This document shows positions 44,872-53,092 of a stretch of DNA of 64,000 bases, in pieces; position 1 is the first letter of the stretch; the number at the start of each line of letters is the position of its first letter. The DNA comes from Streptomyces odonnellii (GTDB taxonomy: Bacteria > Actinomycetota > Actinomycetes > Streptomycetales > Streptomycetaceae), in contig NZ_LATD01000054.1 in assembly GCF_000981895.1 (NCBI RefSeq), positions 1 to 64,000 on the forward strand, written 5' to 3'. The position numbers and the translations under genes were made by a program. The notes beneath the pieces are model-generated. The model saw only the letters and a program-made list of their open reading frames with translations, did no database searches and was not told the DNA's origin.

Positions 44872-45182
44872 TCCGCCCCGCCGGGACCGTACGACGCGTC
44901 TCCGGCACGTACCGCGTCGCACGGCACCACTCGTACAGCTCTCCAGGCACAGCACCCGCACGGCACTCGTACGACACCACAGGCACCACCCGTACCGCAC
45001 CACCGCACGGCACCACTCGCACCACCCGTATCGCACCACCCGCACGGCATCACTGGCACCATCCGTACCGCACCACCCGCACGGCACCATCCGTACCGCC
45101 GCACCATCCTGTTCGCTCGTGATTCCCCCTGTCAGTTCTTCTCCGTTTCCCTACTACAGGCGTTTCCCCGGAGGTACTTCCC
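44872..45182. repeat. intergenic degenerate short tandem repeats
   Basis: From about 44917 to 45110 the sequence is built of variants of GGCACCACCCGTACCGCACC and similar CACC/CGTAC units of 9-20 bp, covering most of the gap before the permease gene. No gene is supported. The permease promoter and GGAGG site lie at the right edge. Confidence 0.6.
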
Positions 45183-46712
45183 GTGTCCGTTTCCCCACCG
45201 GCCTGGTCGAAGGCCGATCTCGTCCCGCAGAAGGACGAAGAGCAGCGGCTGCGCGAACTGGGCTATCAGCCCGTTCTCGCCCGTCGCATGGGCGGCTTCG
45301 GCAACTTCGCGATCAGCTTCTCGGTCATCTCCATCCTTTCCGGATGCATGACCCTGTACGGCTTCGGCATGGGCACCGGCGGCCCTTCGGTGATGCTCTG
45401 GGGCTGGGCGGGCGTCGGCCTCTTCGTCCTCTGCGTGGGCATGGCACTGGCCGAGGTGACCAGCGCGTACCCCACCTCGGGCGCGCTCTACTACATGGCC
45501 GACCGGCTCGGCGGACGCAAGTGGGGCTGGTACACGGGCTGGCTCAACCTGCTCGGACTGCTGGGGGCGATCGCCGGTATCGACTACGGCGCCGCGCTCT
45601 TCACCGGGGCTTTCCTGAACCTCCAGTTCGGCTTCGACCCGACGCCCGGCTGGACCATGGTCATATTCATGTGCATCCTGCTGCTGCACGCGACCCTGAA
45701 CCTCTTCGGCGTCCGGCTGGTCAGTGTCCTCAACTCGATCAGCGTGTGGTGGCATCTCGCCGGTGTCGCCGTCATCGTCGGCGCCCTCGCCATCGTCCCT
45801 GACAGCCACCAGTCGCCGTCGTTCGTGTTCACCGAGTTCGTCAATGAGACCGGCTGGGAGAACCCGATCTATGTGGCGGCCATCGGCCTGCTGCTGGCGC
45901 AGTACACCTTCTCCGGATACGACGCCTCCGCGCATCTCTCCGAGGAGACCTCCAACGCCTCGGTGTCGGCGGCGCGCGGTATCGTCCGCGCCATCTGGGT
46001 CTCCTGGATCGCCGGCTTCGTGCTGCTCGCCGGACTCACCTTCGCGATCCAGGACTACGCGGGGACCCGGGAGAGCGCCACGGGCGTGCCGCCGGCCCAG
46101 ATTCTGATCGACGCCCTCGGCACCAGCGGCGCCACGGCGCTGCTGCTGCTCGTGATCGTGGCGCAGCTCTTCTGCGGCAACGCCGAGGTCGCCGCTGCCA
46201 GCCGTATGGTGTTCGCCTTCAGCCGTGACAACGCCCTGCCGGGCTCGGCCCTGTGGCGGCGGGTCAGCAGCCGTACCCAGACCCCGGTTCCGGCGGTCTG
46301 GCTCTCCGTCATCGTCGCGTGCCTGCTCGCCCTGCCGTCGCTGTACTCCACGACCGCGTACGGCGCGGTGACGGCCATCAACGTCATCGGCATCACTCCG
46401 GCGTACGCCATTCCGATCTATCTGAAGCTGCGCGCCGGCAACCGCTTCGAGCACGGCCCCTGGACCCTGGGCCGCTGGAGCAAGCCCATCGGCTGGATCG
46501 CGGTGATCTGGGTCGCGGTGGTCACGGTGCTGTTCTGTCTGCCGCAGTCCAACCCGGTGACCGTCGACTCGATGAACTACGCGGTGATCGCCCTGGCCAT
46601 CGTGCTGATCCTGGCGACGGTGTGGTGGTACGTGGCGCGCAGCGCGTACAGCACTCCGCAGGCGTACGGCAACGCCCGTGAGCAGTCGGAGATCTCCGAA
46701 GGCATCGTCTGA
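45183..46712 (+). CDS. APC family amino acid/GABA permease
   Basis: A 509-residue membrane protein with twelve predicted helices, of the amino acid-polyamine-organocation family, subgroup resembling GABA/choline permeases: MGGFGNFAISFSVISILSG and ALAEVTSAYPTSGALYYMA in the first helices, and FSGYDASAHLSEET in the middle. It imports amino acids or amines using ion gradients. GTG at 45183 has GGAGG upstream. Monocistronic; it converges on the chitosanase gene. Confidence 0.87.
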   Translation: MSVSPPAWSKADLVPQKDEEQRLRELGYQPVLARRMGGFGNFAISFSVISILSGCMTLYGFGMGTGGPSVMLWGWAGVGLFVLCVGMALAEVTSAYPTSGALYYMADRLGGRKWGWYTGWLNLLGLLGAIAGIDYGAALFTGAFLNLQFGFDPTPGWTMVIFMCILLLHATLNLFGVRLVSVLNSISVWWHLAGVAVIVGALAIVPDSHQSPSFVFTEFVNETGWENPIYVAAIGLLLAQYTFSGYDASAHLSEETSNASVSAARGIVRAIWVSWIAGFVLLAGLTFAIQDYAGTRESATGVPPAQILIDALGTSGATALLLLVIVAQLFCGNAEVAAASRMVFAFSRDNALPGSALWRRVSSRTQTPVPAVWLSVIVACLLALPSLYSTTAYGAVTAINVIGITPAYAIPIYLKLRAGNRFEHGPWTLGRWSKPIGWIAVIWVAVVTVLFCLPQSNPVTVDSMNYAVIALAIVLILATVWWYVARSAYSTPQAYGNAREQSEISEGIV

Positions 46713-46838
46713 CGGCGGACGAGGGTGGTGTGTGGTGGATGTGCCGTCCATGGGGTTCCCGGACCGCACGTCCACCGCACACCGTTCCCGGCCCGCCGCC
46801 GGCTCACCGGAGAATCGTTCATTCTTGAAGGGGAATCG

Positions 46839-47717
46839 TTAATTCTCCTGGAGGAACTGCTTCGCCAGTTCCTCGCCCTGACGGGCCGTGGCGCTCTGAT
46901 CCTCCAGGGACGGGACCTGCGAGTCCTTAAAAAGGATATACGTCACGCCTTCCCCCACACCGCCCCTGCTGGGGTCGGTCGCGATTCCGAGACCACGGGC
47001 CGCCGCGAACGACCCCTCCCCGATGATCCCCGGTGGTCCCGTGTCCCCGACGACCGCGTACTGCACCCGGTCGCCATGGATGACCGCCGCGACGGATCCG
47101 CCGCTGATGCCTGAGTTGCGGTAGTTCCAGATCCGGCTCGGGGTCGGCACGACGATGTACGGCAGTTCCTTGGCGTTCAGCGCCCTGCCACTGGACTCCG
47201 TATACGACGTCGCACTCTGGAAGTACGGGTCGGTCCTCTTGTTGCAACGGTCCGTCACCTGGCCGTCGCAGTCGATGTCCATGTCCGCCTTCCAGAACAC
47301 GGCCCCGTTGGCGTCGCAGACGGGCACCGCGGTCGGAGCGCTCTCACGGGTGCGGTAGAGGCCGTTGGAGATCTGCCGGCAGCGGCTGACCTTGGAGAGC
47401 AGTGCCGCCGCGCTGACCGGTCCTTCGCCGACGGGCGCGTCGCCCACCGGTTCGTCCCCGACGATCCCGGGGTCGACGAGCGCGGGGTCGCCGGACCCGG
47501 GATCGACGGGCCCGGCGTCGGCGCGCAGTTCCGGCGCGGGCGGCCCGCCCTGCGGTTTCGCGCCCGGTGGCCCCGGTACACCGAGGCGCTCGGCCCGCGG
47601 CCCGTGACGCGGCTCATCGGTGGGCTGGGCCAGGGCGGGAAATACGGTGATGGGAACGGCCGCGGCGGTCAGCAGTGCCGTACCGGCGGCGATAAGCACA
47701 TAAGTGCGAGGATGCAC
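46839..47717 (-). CDS. secreted GH75 family chitosanase
   Basis: A 292-residue secreted protein: signal peptide about 30 residues (YVLIAAGTALLTAAAVPITVFPALAQ), a Pro/Gly/Asp-rich linker to about residue 100, then a GH75 domain. Catalytic acids fit AVFWKADMDIDCDG and VVGDTGPPGIIGEGSFA, and five cysteines are spread over the domain. GH75 enzymes cut chitosan. GTG at 47717 follows an AGGAAAGG-like site. No other chitin or chitosan gene is adjacent. Confidence in the family is good; activity is untested. Confidence 0.8.
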   Translation of the reverse strand: MHPRTYVLIAAGTALLTAAAVPITVFPALAQPTDEPRHGPRAERLGVPGPPGAKPQGGPPAPELRADAGPVDPGSGDPALVDPGIVGDEPVGDAPVGEGPVSAAALLSKVSRCRQISNGLYRTRESAPTAVPVCDANGAVFWKADMDIDCDGQVTDRCNKRTDPYFQSATSYTESSGRALNAKELPYIVVPTPSRIWNYRNSGISGGSVAAVIHGDRVQYAVVGDTGPPGIIGEGSFAAARGLGIATDPSRGGVGEGVTYILFKDSQVPSLEDQSATARQGEELAKQFLQEN

Positions 47718-47813
47718 GGGGTGATGCCTTTCCTGGTTCCTGGACTGGATGCGGGCTCCCGACGGCTCCTGGACGGCGTTCAGGGACAGCGAGGGGCCCC
47801 GGACCGTGGCGGC

Positions 47814-48308
47814 CTAACGGCCGGGCGGAGGCTGACGCCGGTCGGTGCCTATGCACTCGCCCAGTCGTTCGAGGAACACTCGCTGTCCCGTTACCAGCGG
47901 TTCCACGGCATTCGCCAGATCGAACCAGCCGACACGGTCCAGTTCCGGGAACTCACGCACCACACCGGACCCCCTGGGCCACTCCATGGTGAAGGTGCCG
48001 AACACGGCCAGGGCGGGATCCAGATCCCCCTCCACGGCCCATGCGGTGACGGTCTTTCCGCCGCGCTGACGGGTTTCGCCGAGGGGGATCCAGGGCCCCT
48101 CGGGGACGGGCAGTCCCAGCTCCTCCCGGAACTCCCGGCGGGCGGCGTCCTCGGGCTCCTCCTCCGGCCCGAACTCACCCTTGGGGATCGACCAGGCGGC
48201 GGTATCGCGGCCCGACCAGTAAGGTCCGCCCATGTGTCCGAGAAGCACTTCGGCACCGGCGTTCCCGACCCGGTACAGGAGGAGTCCCGCGCTTCGTTTG
48301 CCCGACAT
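47814..48308 (-). CDS. Nudix hydrolase
   Basis: A 164-residue protein starting MSGKRSAGLLLYR, with the Nudix box at about residues 44-66: GEFGPEEEPEDAARREFREELGL, matching G-x5-E-x7-REUxEExGU. Such enzymes hydrolyse nucleoside diphosphates linked to another group. ATG at 48308 has GGAG ten bases upstream; the longer frame to 48665 is rejected because its first part is arginine-rich and lies over intergenic sequence. Substrate unknown. Confidence 0.85.
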   Translation of the reverse strand: MSGKRSAGLLLYRVGNAGAEVLLGHMGGPYWSGRDTAAWSIPKGEFGPEEEPEDAARREFREELGLPVPEGPWIPLGETRQRGGKTVTAWAVEGDLDPALAVFGTFTMEWPRGSGVVREFPELDRVGWFDLANAVEPLVTGQRVFLERLGECIGTDRRQPPPGR

Positions 48309-48493
48309 GCCGTCAAGTCTCCGTGGGGGCGCGAAGCGTCGCCATTCGCGCGCCGGGGGGAGTGCGCCGCCCTCCGCGAGCGCCGGACCGGCTTTCGGCC
48401 GGGAACACCAGGGGCTCCGGCGCGCGATGACACGCCGGAGCATTACGGTGACGCGCCGAGCCCATCGTATGAACGATTGCGCCGAACGGCGCA

Positions 48494-48525
48494 GGGCCCG
48501 GCCTCCGTGGGGGGAGACCGGGCCC
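48494..48525. terminator. hairpin downstream of the secreted discoidin protein gene
   Basis: GGGCCCGG and CCGGGCCC arms (48494-48501 and 48518-48525) with inner pairing, 45-77 bp after the stop of the leftward gene. Confidence 0.5.
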
Positions 48526-48570
48526 CTGTGTGCCGGGGGATCGGCGTGGGTCACGGGACCGACCGGGGGT

Positions 48571-50763
48571 TTACGGGAACGACGTGATGGTCGACGGGAC
48601 CGTCGAGGTTCCCGAGGTCGGTGACCCCGTGCTGTTGATGACGTGGTTGTACTGGCCCATGCCACCGAGGGATACGACCAGCAGGTCGTGGAACTTCACA
48701 CCGGGTTTCACCGGTGCCTGGAATCCGTGGTCCTGCCGGATGTTCGGGTCCGAGGTGTAGTTGCAGTAGCTGCCCAGACCCCAGCCCTCGTGGTTGTTGA
48801 CGGAATCGGCGACCTTGTAGGCTGCGAATCCCTTGATGCTGCCGTTCTGGATCGACGCCTGGTTGGGCGCGTCGTACGCCTTCTCGTTCTGGAAGAAGAT
48901 CGTCCGGCCGTTCTCGCCGTACCACTCCACGTCGTACTTGTTGAAGTGCTCGACGAACAGACCGGTGGCCAGGACATCGTCACCGTTGACGCGGACGCCG
49001 TAGTCCGCGCGGTTGGTCTCCCAGCCGACGCCCGCGCCATGGTCGGCACGCCAGACCCAGGTGTGGTCGATGATCGTGTCATCGCTGTTGATCACCATGC
49101 TGGTGGTGGCCTTGCCGGGGCCCGCGCCACCGATCCGGATGAAGACGTCCTGGACCGTGGTCGGGTTCGCGGAGTGGTCGGCGGCCGCGCCCGCCGGGCC
49201 GACCTCCAGCAGCGTCGGGGAGTTCACCGGACCGGCGTCGATCAGGAAGCCGGCCAGCTTCACGCCGTCCACATCGGTGACCTTCATCGCCGTCACCCCG
49301 TTGTCCGGGACGATCGTGGCGAGACCCAGACCCAGGACCACCGTGTTGGCGCGGGTCACGTTGATGGTCTGGTCGACGTGGTAGACACCCGGCGTGAAGA
49401 GCAGGTTGAGCCCCTGCGCCAGCGCCTGGTTGATCGTCGCCGCGGTCGCGCCCGGCTTGACCACGTAGAACTGGTCGAGCGGCAGGGACTGGCCCTGCGG
49501 CGCGCCATTGCCCCAGGTGGTGCCCCGGGCGTTGGTGCGCTTGGCGGGGACGAACACCTTGTAGGCGTTGCCGTCCAGGTAGAGGAACGGCTTCTCCCGC
49601 GAGGTGGGCGTGTTGTTCAGAGTGGTGTACGGCGGGTTCGGGAAGCTCTGCGCGGGCGCGCCCTCGACCCCGGAGAACACCATGTTCCAGACGCCGTTGG
49701 TCCAGCCGCCGACGGAGCTGTCACGGGTGTACCACTGCTGCTGGGAGTACGGGCCGACCGTGCCGTCGATCTTGCTGTCGGCGATGTAGCCCCCACTGGC
49801 CCAGCCGTAGCCGTTGGGCGCCAGGTTGAGCCCGCCCTTGACGTGCATACGACGGAACGGCGCGGCCTGCGCGACCGCCCAGCGGTTGGTGCCGCTGACC
49901 GGGTTGAGCGCGAGGTTCTCGGCGGAGCGCCAGAAGTTCTGGGTGGCGTTCCCGTTGAACCAGCCGGCGTCCACGGTCACATCACCGTTGAAGGTGGTGT
50001 CGTCGGGCGACAGACCGAGACCCGAGATCGAGGTGTAGAAGCCGAGCTGGGCGTTGATGTTGTTGTACGTGCCCGGCTTGAACAGGAACTGGTAGCGGCC
50101 GGAACCGAACTGGTCGGCCTCCTGACGCTTGAAGACCTCATCGAGCCTGCCCTGGATGTTCGGCGTCGACGGGTCGAAGACGATGACGTTGGGGCCGAGG
50201 TCACCGCCGCCCGGGATCGGGTCGCCGGTGCCGCCCGAGGTGCCGCCGTAGATCTGGAACTCCCAGAGCGAGTAGCCCCACTGGGTGGCCCGCTGGGTGC
50301 CCGTCAGCTTCACGTAACGGGCGCTGCCCGAGACATTGAGCGTCTCCGTGCCACCGGGTCCCGTGGTGGTGGAGTACGCCTGGGTCCAGCCGTTGCCGTC
50401 GGTCGAGAACTCGATCTTGTACGCCTTGGCGTACGCGGTCTCCCAGTTCAGGACGATCTGGCTGACCGCGGCGGTGGAGCCGAGGTCTATCTGGATCCAC
50501 TGCGGGTCGGCAGCGGCGCTCGACCAGCGGGTCCCGGTGTTGCCGTCGTTGGCGCCGGCGGCGGGGGTGCCCGCGTTCTCCACGCTGGAGACGGTCACGG
50601 CCTTGCCCTGCGAGAGCAGGGTGGGAGCGGCCTGGGCGGTGGTGCTGGGAATGAGGAGCAGCAGCGAGGCGATCAGCGTGGCCGCGACGGAGGCGGCCAG
50701 TCCTCGCCGGCGTCCCGGAGCGGTTCTCCGGAACACCGGTGGAGTGAGCGGAGGAGCGTGCAT
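48571..50763 (-). CDS. secreted discoidin (F5/8C) plus beta-helix protein, probable glycan hydrolase
   Basis: A 730-residue secreted protein: signal peptide (residues about 18-47, LAASVAATLIASLLLLIPSTTAQA), an F5/8 type C or carbohydrate-binding domain (about 50-185: SSVENAGTPAAGANDGNTGTRW, YVKLTGTQRATQWGYSLWEFQIYGG), a Gly-rich linker, then a long right-handed beta-helix domain resembling pectate lyase or GH55-type folds. Catalytic residues cannot be assigned. ATG at 50763 has AGGAG eight bases upstream. A LacI-type palindrome lies 61 bp upstream, fitting sugar control. Likely an extracellular polysaccharide-degrading enzyme. Confidence 0.82.
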   Translation of the reverse strand: MHAPPLTPPVFRRTAPGRRRGLAASVAATLIASLLLLIPSTTAQAAPTLLSQGKAVTVSSVENAGTPAAGANDGNTGTRWSSAAADPQWIQIDLGSTAAVSQIVLNWETAYAKAYKIEFSTDGNGWTQAYSTTTGPGGTETLNVSGSARYVKLTGTQRATQWGYSLWEFQIYGGTSGGTGDPIPGGGDLGPNVIVFDPSTPNIQGRLDEVFKRQEADQFGSGRYQFLFKPGTYNNINAQLGFYTSISGLGLSPDDTTFNGDVTVDAGWFNGNATQNFWRSAENLALNPVSGTNRWAVAQAAPFRRMHVKGGLNLAPNGYGWASGGYIADSKIDGTVGPYSQQQWYTRDSSVGGWTNGVWNMVFSGVEGAPAQSFPNPPYTTLNNTPTSREKPFLYLDGNAYKVFVPAKRTNARGTTWGNGAPQGQSLPLDQFYVVKPGATAATINQALAQGLNLLFTPGVYHVDQTINVTRANTVVLGLGLATIVPDNGVTAMKVTDVDGVKLAGFLIDAGPVNSPTLLEVGPAGAAADHSANPTTVQDVFIRIGGAGPGKATTSMVINSDDTIIDHTWVWRADHGAGVGWETNRADYGVRVNGDDVLATGLFVEHFNKYDVEWYGENGRTIFFQNEKAYDAPNQASIQNGSIKGFAAYKVADSVNNHEGWGLGSYCNYTSDPNIRQDHGFQAPVKPGVKFHDLLVVSLGGMGQYNHVINSTGSPTSGTSTVPSTITSFP

Positions 50764-51123
50764 GGGCAGGTCTCCTGAGTCATTCGGACAACGGGGCAGG
50801 CGGAGCGGGAGGGAAATAAAGCCGGAGAGCGCTCTCTCGGTAGAGGAGATGCTTCTCTCGTGTTTCGGACACGTCAAGAGTTGTGCACGAGGCCGTCAGG
50901 TTCGGTTGTGCTGCCGACAACAAATAACGGGCGGGACGCGGTGATTGTCGGGTTTTGTGGGGTGACCGGAGCGTGTCAGGTGGGTGTCGTTTCAGAATCT
51001 GACGACGGGGGTGGGGTGCGCGAAACATTGCTACGAGATCCGGGTAGCGTCGATAACTGAAGGGTGTTAACGTTGCTTCTGGGGGTGCGGAACGGCGTAC
51101 CCCGACCGGAAGGGAGCACTGTC
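50764..51123. other. intergenic region between divergent genes
   Basis: 360 bp, distinctly more AT-rich than its surroundings in the middle (about 50860-51060). It holds the promoter and LacI-type palindrome of the secreted protein and the promoter of the SDR gene. Confidence 0.4.
50825..50836. promoter_or_regulatory. LacI/GalR-type operator palindrome
   Basis: GAGAGCGCTCTC, a perfect 12-bp palindrome with the central CG step typical of LacI-family sites in Streptomyces sugar genes, 61 bp upstream of the secreted beta-helix protein start. No LacI gene is in this window. Confidence 0.5.
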
Positions 51124-51906
51124 ATGCCTGAGACCCCTGCGAATGCGAACGTCGCGAGCGTTGAGAACGGCACGCTTCCCGGGCCCCGGGTGGCCATCGT
51201 CACCGGCGGCTCGCGCGGCATCGGCCGGCAGAGCGCCGAGCGTCTGGCGGCGGACGGGTATGCGGTCGTCGTCAACTACGCCGGGAGCGAGAAGGAGGCC
51301 GACACGGTGGTCGAGGCCATCACCGCCGACGGCGGCCGGGCCATCGCTGTCCAGGCCGATGTCGCCGACGAGACGGCGGTCGCCGCCCTCTTCGACGCCG
51401 CGACCGAGACCTATGGCGGAGTCGATGTGGTCGTCCACGCCGCGGGCCGGATGGTGCTGTCGCCGCTGGCCGAGCTGGAGCTGGACGCCCTCGACGCCAT
51501 GCACCGCACCAATATCCGCGGCACCTTCGTCGTGGGCCGGGAGGCGGCACGCCGTCTGCGGAAGGGCGGAGCGATCATCAACTTCTCCAGCTCCGTGCTG
51601 GGGCTGGCCCTGCCCGGATACACCGGTTATGCCGCGAGCAAGGGAGCCGTCGAGGCGATCACGTTGATCCTCGCCCGCGAGCTGCGCGGCCGGGACATCA
51701 CGGTGAACGCGGTGGCGCCGGGGCCGACCGCGACCGCGCTGTTCCTGGACGGCAAGGACGAGGAGACCATCGCGCGGATGGCGGCCCAGCCGCCCCTGGA
51801 GCGTCTGGGCACTCCGGAGGACATAGCCGAGGTCGTCGCCTTTCTGGCGGGCCCCGGCCACTGGGTCAACGGGCAGATCCTCCGGGCGAACGGCGGCATC
51901 ATCTGA
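51124..51906 (+). CDS. SDR family oxidoreductase
   Basis: A 260-residue short-chain dehydrogenase. NADP site TGGSRGIGRQSAERLA at about residue 26, catalytic Ser in NFSSSVLG and the YxxxK pair in YTGYAASKGAVEAI; ends ILRANGGII. It is closest in style to 3-oxoacyl-ACP reductase-like SDRs. ATG at 51124 has GGGAG upstream. It is convergent with the TetR gene at 52030; no partner suggests a pathway. Confidence 0.88.
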   Translation: MPETPANANVASVENGTLPGPRVAIVTGGSRGIGRQSAERLAADGYAVVVNYAGSEKEADTVVEAITADGGRAIAVQADVADETAVAALFDAATETYGGVDVVVHAAGRMVLSPLAELELDALDAMHRTNIRGTFVVGREAARRLRKGGAIINFSSSVLGLALPGYTGYAASKGAVEAITLILARELRGRDITVNAVAPGPTATALFLDGKDEETIARMAAQPPLERLGTPEDIAEVVAFLAGPGHWVNGQILRANGGII

Positions 51907-52029
51907 TCGTTTGCCCGCGCGATCCGGGGTGGTCCGTGGCGCCCCGTGATGTTCTGGAGTCCCTCCGTGCGGGTGCGGGTGCCGGCGGGTGGTGATGCGG
52001 GCGCCGACGGGGGTGGCGCACGGTCACGG

Positions 52030-52860
52030 TCAAGAGGTGCTGGAGGTGGCCGTTGGCGAGGAGACCGCGGCGTCCTGTGTGTCGGGCGTGTGGGGGGCGC
52101 CGGGGATATCCGGGGTGTCGTGGGTGCCTGGGGTTCCCGGGGTGTTCGCCACGCGTTCAAGCCACTCGGACAGCAGCGCGGCCTCGACCGCGGTGAGCGC
52201 CGAGGGCGGCGACTGGCGCAGCAGCGCCCCCAGCCGGGCCGCGGCCGCCGGGGTCTCGGTGCCGGGAGCGGCCGGAGCGGCGGACGCTCCGCCGTTGGGC
52301 ATGGGGGAGCGCATTGCCTCGGGGGTGAACACGGCCGCGTGCAGGGAGTCCCGTACCCGCCGGGACATCTCGGGATCGGTGAAGGTGGCGGGCCGGGAGA
52401 CCAGCGTCAGTGCCACGCCCACATTCGCCGACATGATCATCTGGGCAGCCAGCTCGGGCGAGATGCGCAGCAGCCCGAGAGCCGCCGCGCGCTCCAGGTC
52501 GCGGGTGAGGATCCGGTGGGACTCCAGGGCCGAGGCGGGCGGCTTCCGCATCGCGGGAGAGTTCATCAGCCGGTACAGATTGGGATTCGCCACCGCGAAC
52601 GCCACATGGGAGTCCCAGCCCTCGCGCAGGTCCGTGATCGGGTCCGCGCCCGGCTCATGGAGGCGCTTGGTCGCCAGATAGGCGTCGAAGCCATGGTCGA
52701 CGACAGCGGAGAGAAGTCCCTCCTTGTCGCCGAACTGCCGGTAGAGCACCGGCGCGCCGACCTGGGCGGCGTCACAGACCGCCCGCGTGGAGATATCGCC
52801 GTTCGGCGACTTCGCCAGCAGCTCGGCGGCCACCTCCAGAATGCGTGTTCGCGTGCTCAT
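52030..52860 (-). CDS. TetR family transcriptional regulator with repetitive C-terminus
   Basis: A 276-residue regulator. The DNA-binding domain is at residues 4-52 (RILEVAAELLAKSPNGDIS, then helix-turn-helix AQVGAPVLYRQFGDKEGLL). The ligand domain follows to about 225; the last 40 residues are a low-complexity Thr/Pro/Asp tail made of units like TPGTPGTHD and TPDIPGAPH, rare for TetR. The inverted repeat just upstream of its start fits autoregulation. It is adjacent to, and may also control, the convergent SDR gene, but the target is not clear. Confidence 0.84.
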   Translation of the reverse strand: MSTRTRILEVAAELLAKSPNGDISTRAVCDAAQVGAPVLYRQFGDKEGLLSAVVDHGFDAYLATKRLHEPGADPITDLREGWDSHVAFAVANPNLYRLMNSPAMRKPPASALESHRILTRDLERAAALGLLRISPELAAQMIMSANVGVALTLVSRPATFTDPEMSRRVRDSLHAAVFTPEAMRSPMPNGGASAAPAAPGTETPAAAARLGALLRQSPPSALTAVEAALLSEWLERVANTPGTPGTHDTPDIPGAPHTPDTQDAAVSSPTATSSTS

Positions 52861-52869
52861 GAAAGGGAT

Positions 52870-52889
52870 GCTACCAACTGGACGGTAGC
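52870..52889. promoter_or_regulatory. probable TetR operator
   Basis: GCTACC-N8-GGTAGC inverted repeat, 10 bp upstream of the TetR start codon. Confidence 0.55.
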
Positions 52890-53092
52890 GCTGCTATCGC
52901 TTGGGCGTATCTGCCGCTACGGCTCGAAGGCTGGCCATCGGTCTGGGTTTCTCGCGCCTCTGCGATTCCGGATAGAAGGTCCCATATGTAAAGATTTAGC
53001 AAGAAAGGTTAGGCTTCTTGTTCGAACACATGAGCCTCGGCGACCGGGTGGAAGGACGACGGGGCTCCCGGCCCACCTCCGGAGCGGGGCGC

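Noticed and set aside
48643-50778. A 711-residue open frame opposite the secreted discoidin protein.
   Set aside because: It is a GC-frame shadow: Arg/Val/Gly-rich, no domains, while the opposite strand has a signal peptide and clear domains.
53005-53020. AGGTTAGGCT upstream of the SpoIIE-type phosphatase resembles half of an iron-regulator (DmdR/IdeR) box.
   Set aside because: Only the left ten bases match; the right half does not mirror them, so it is not a palindromic iron box.
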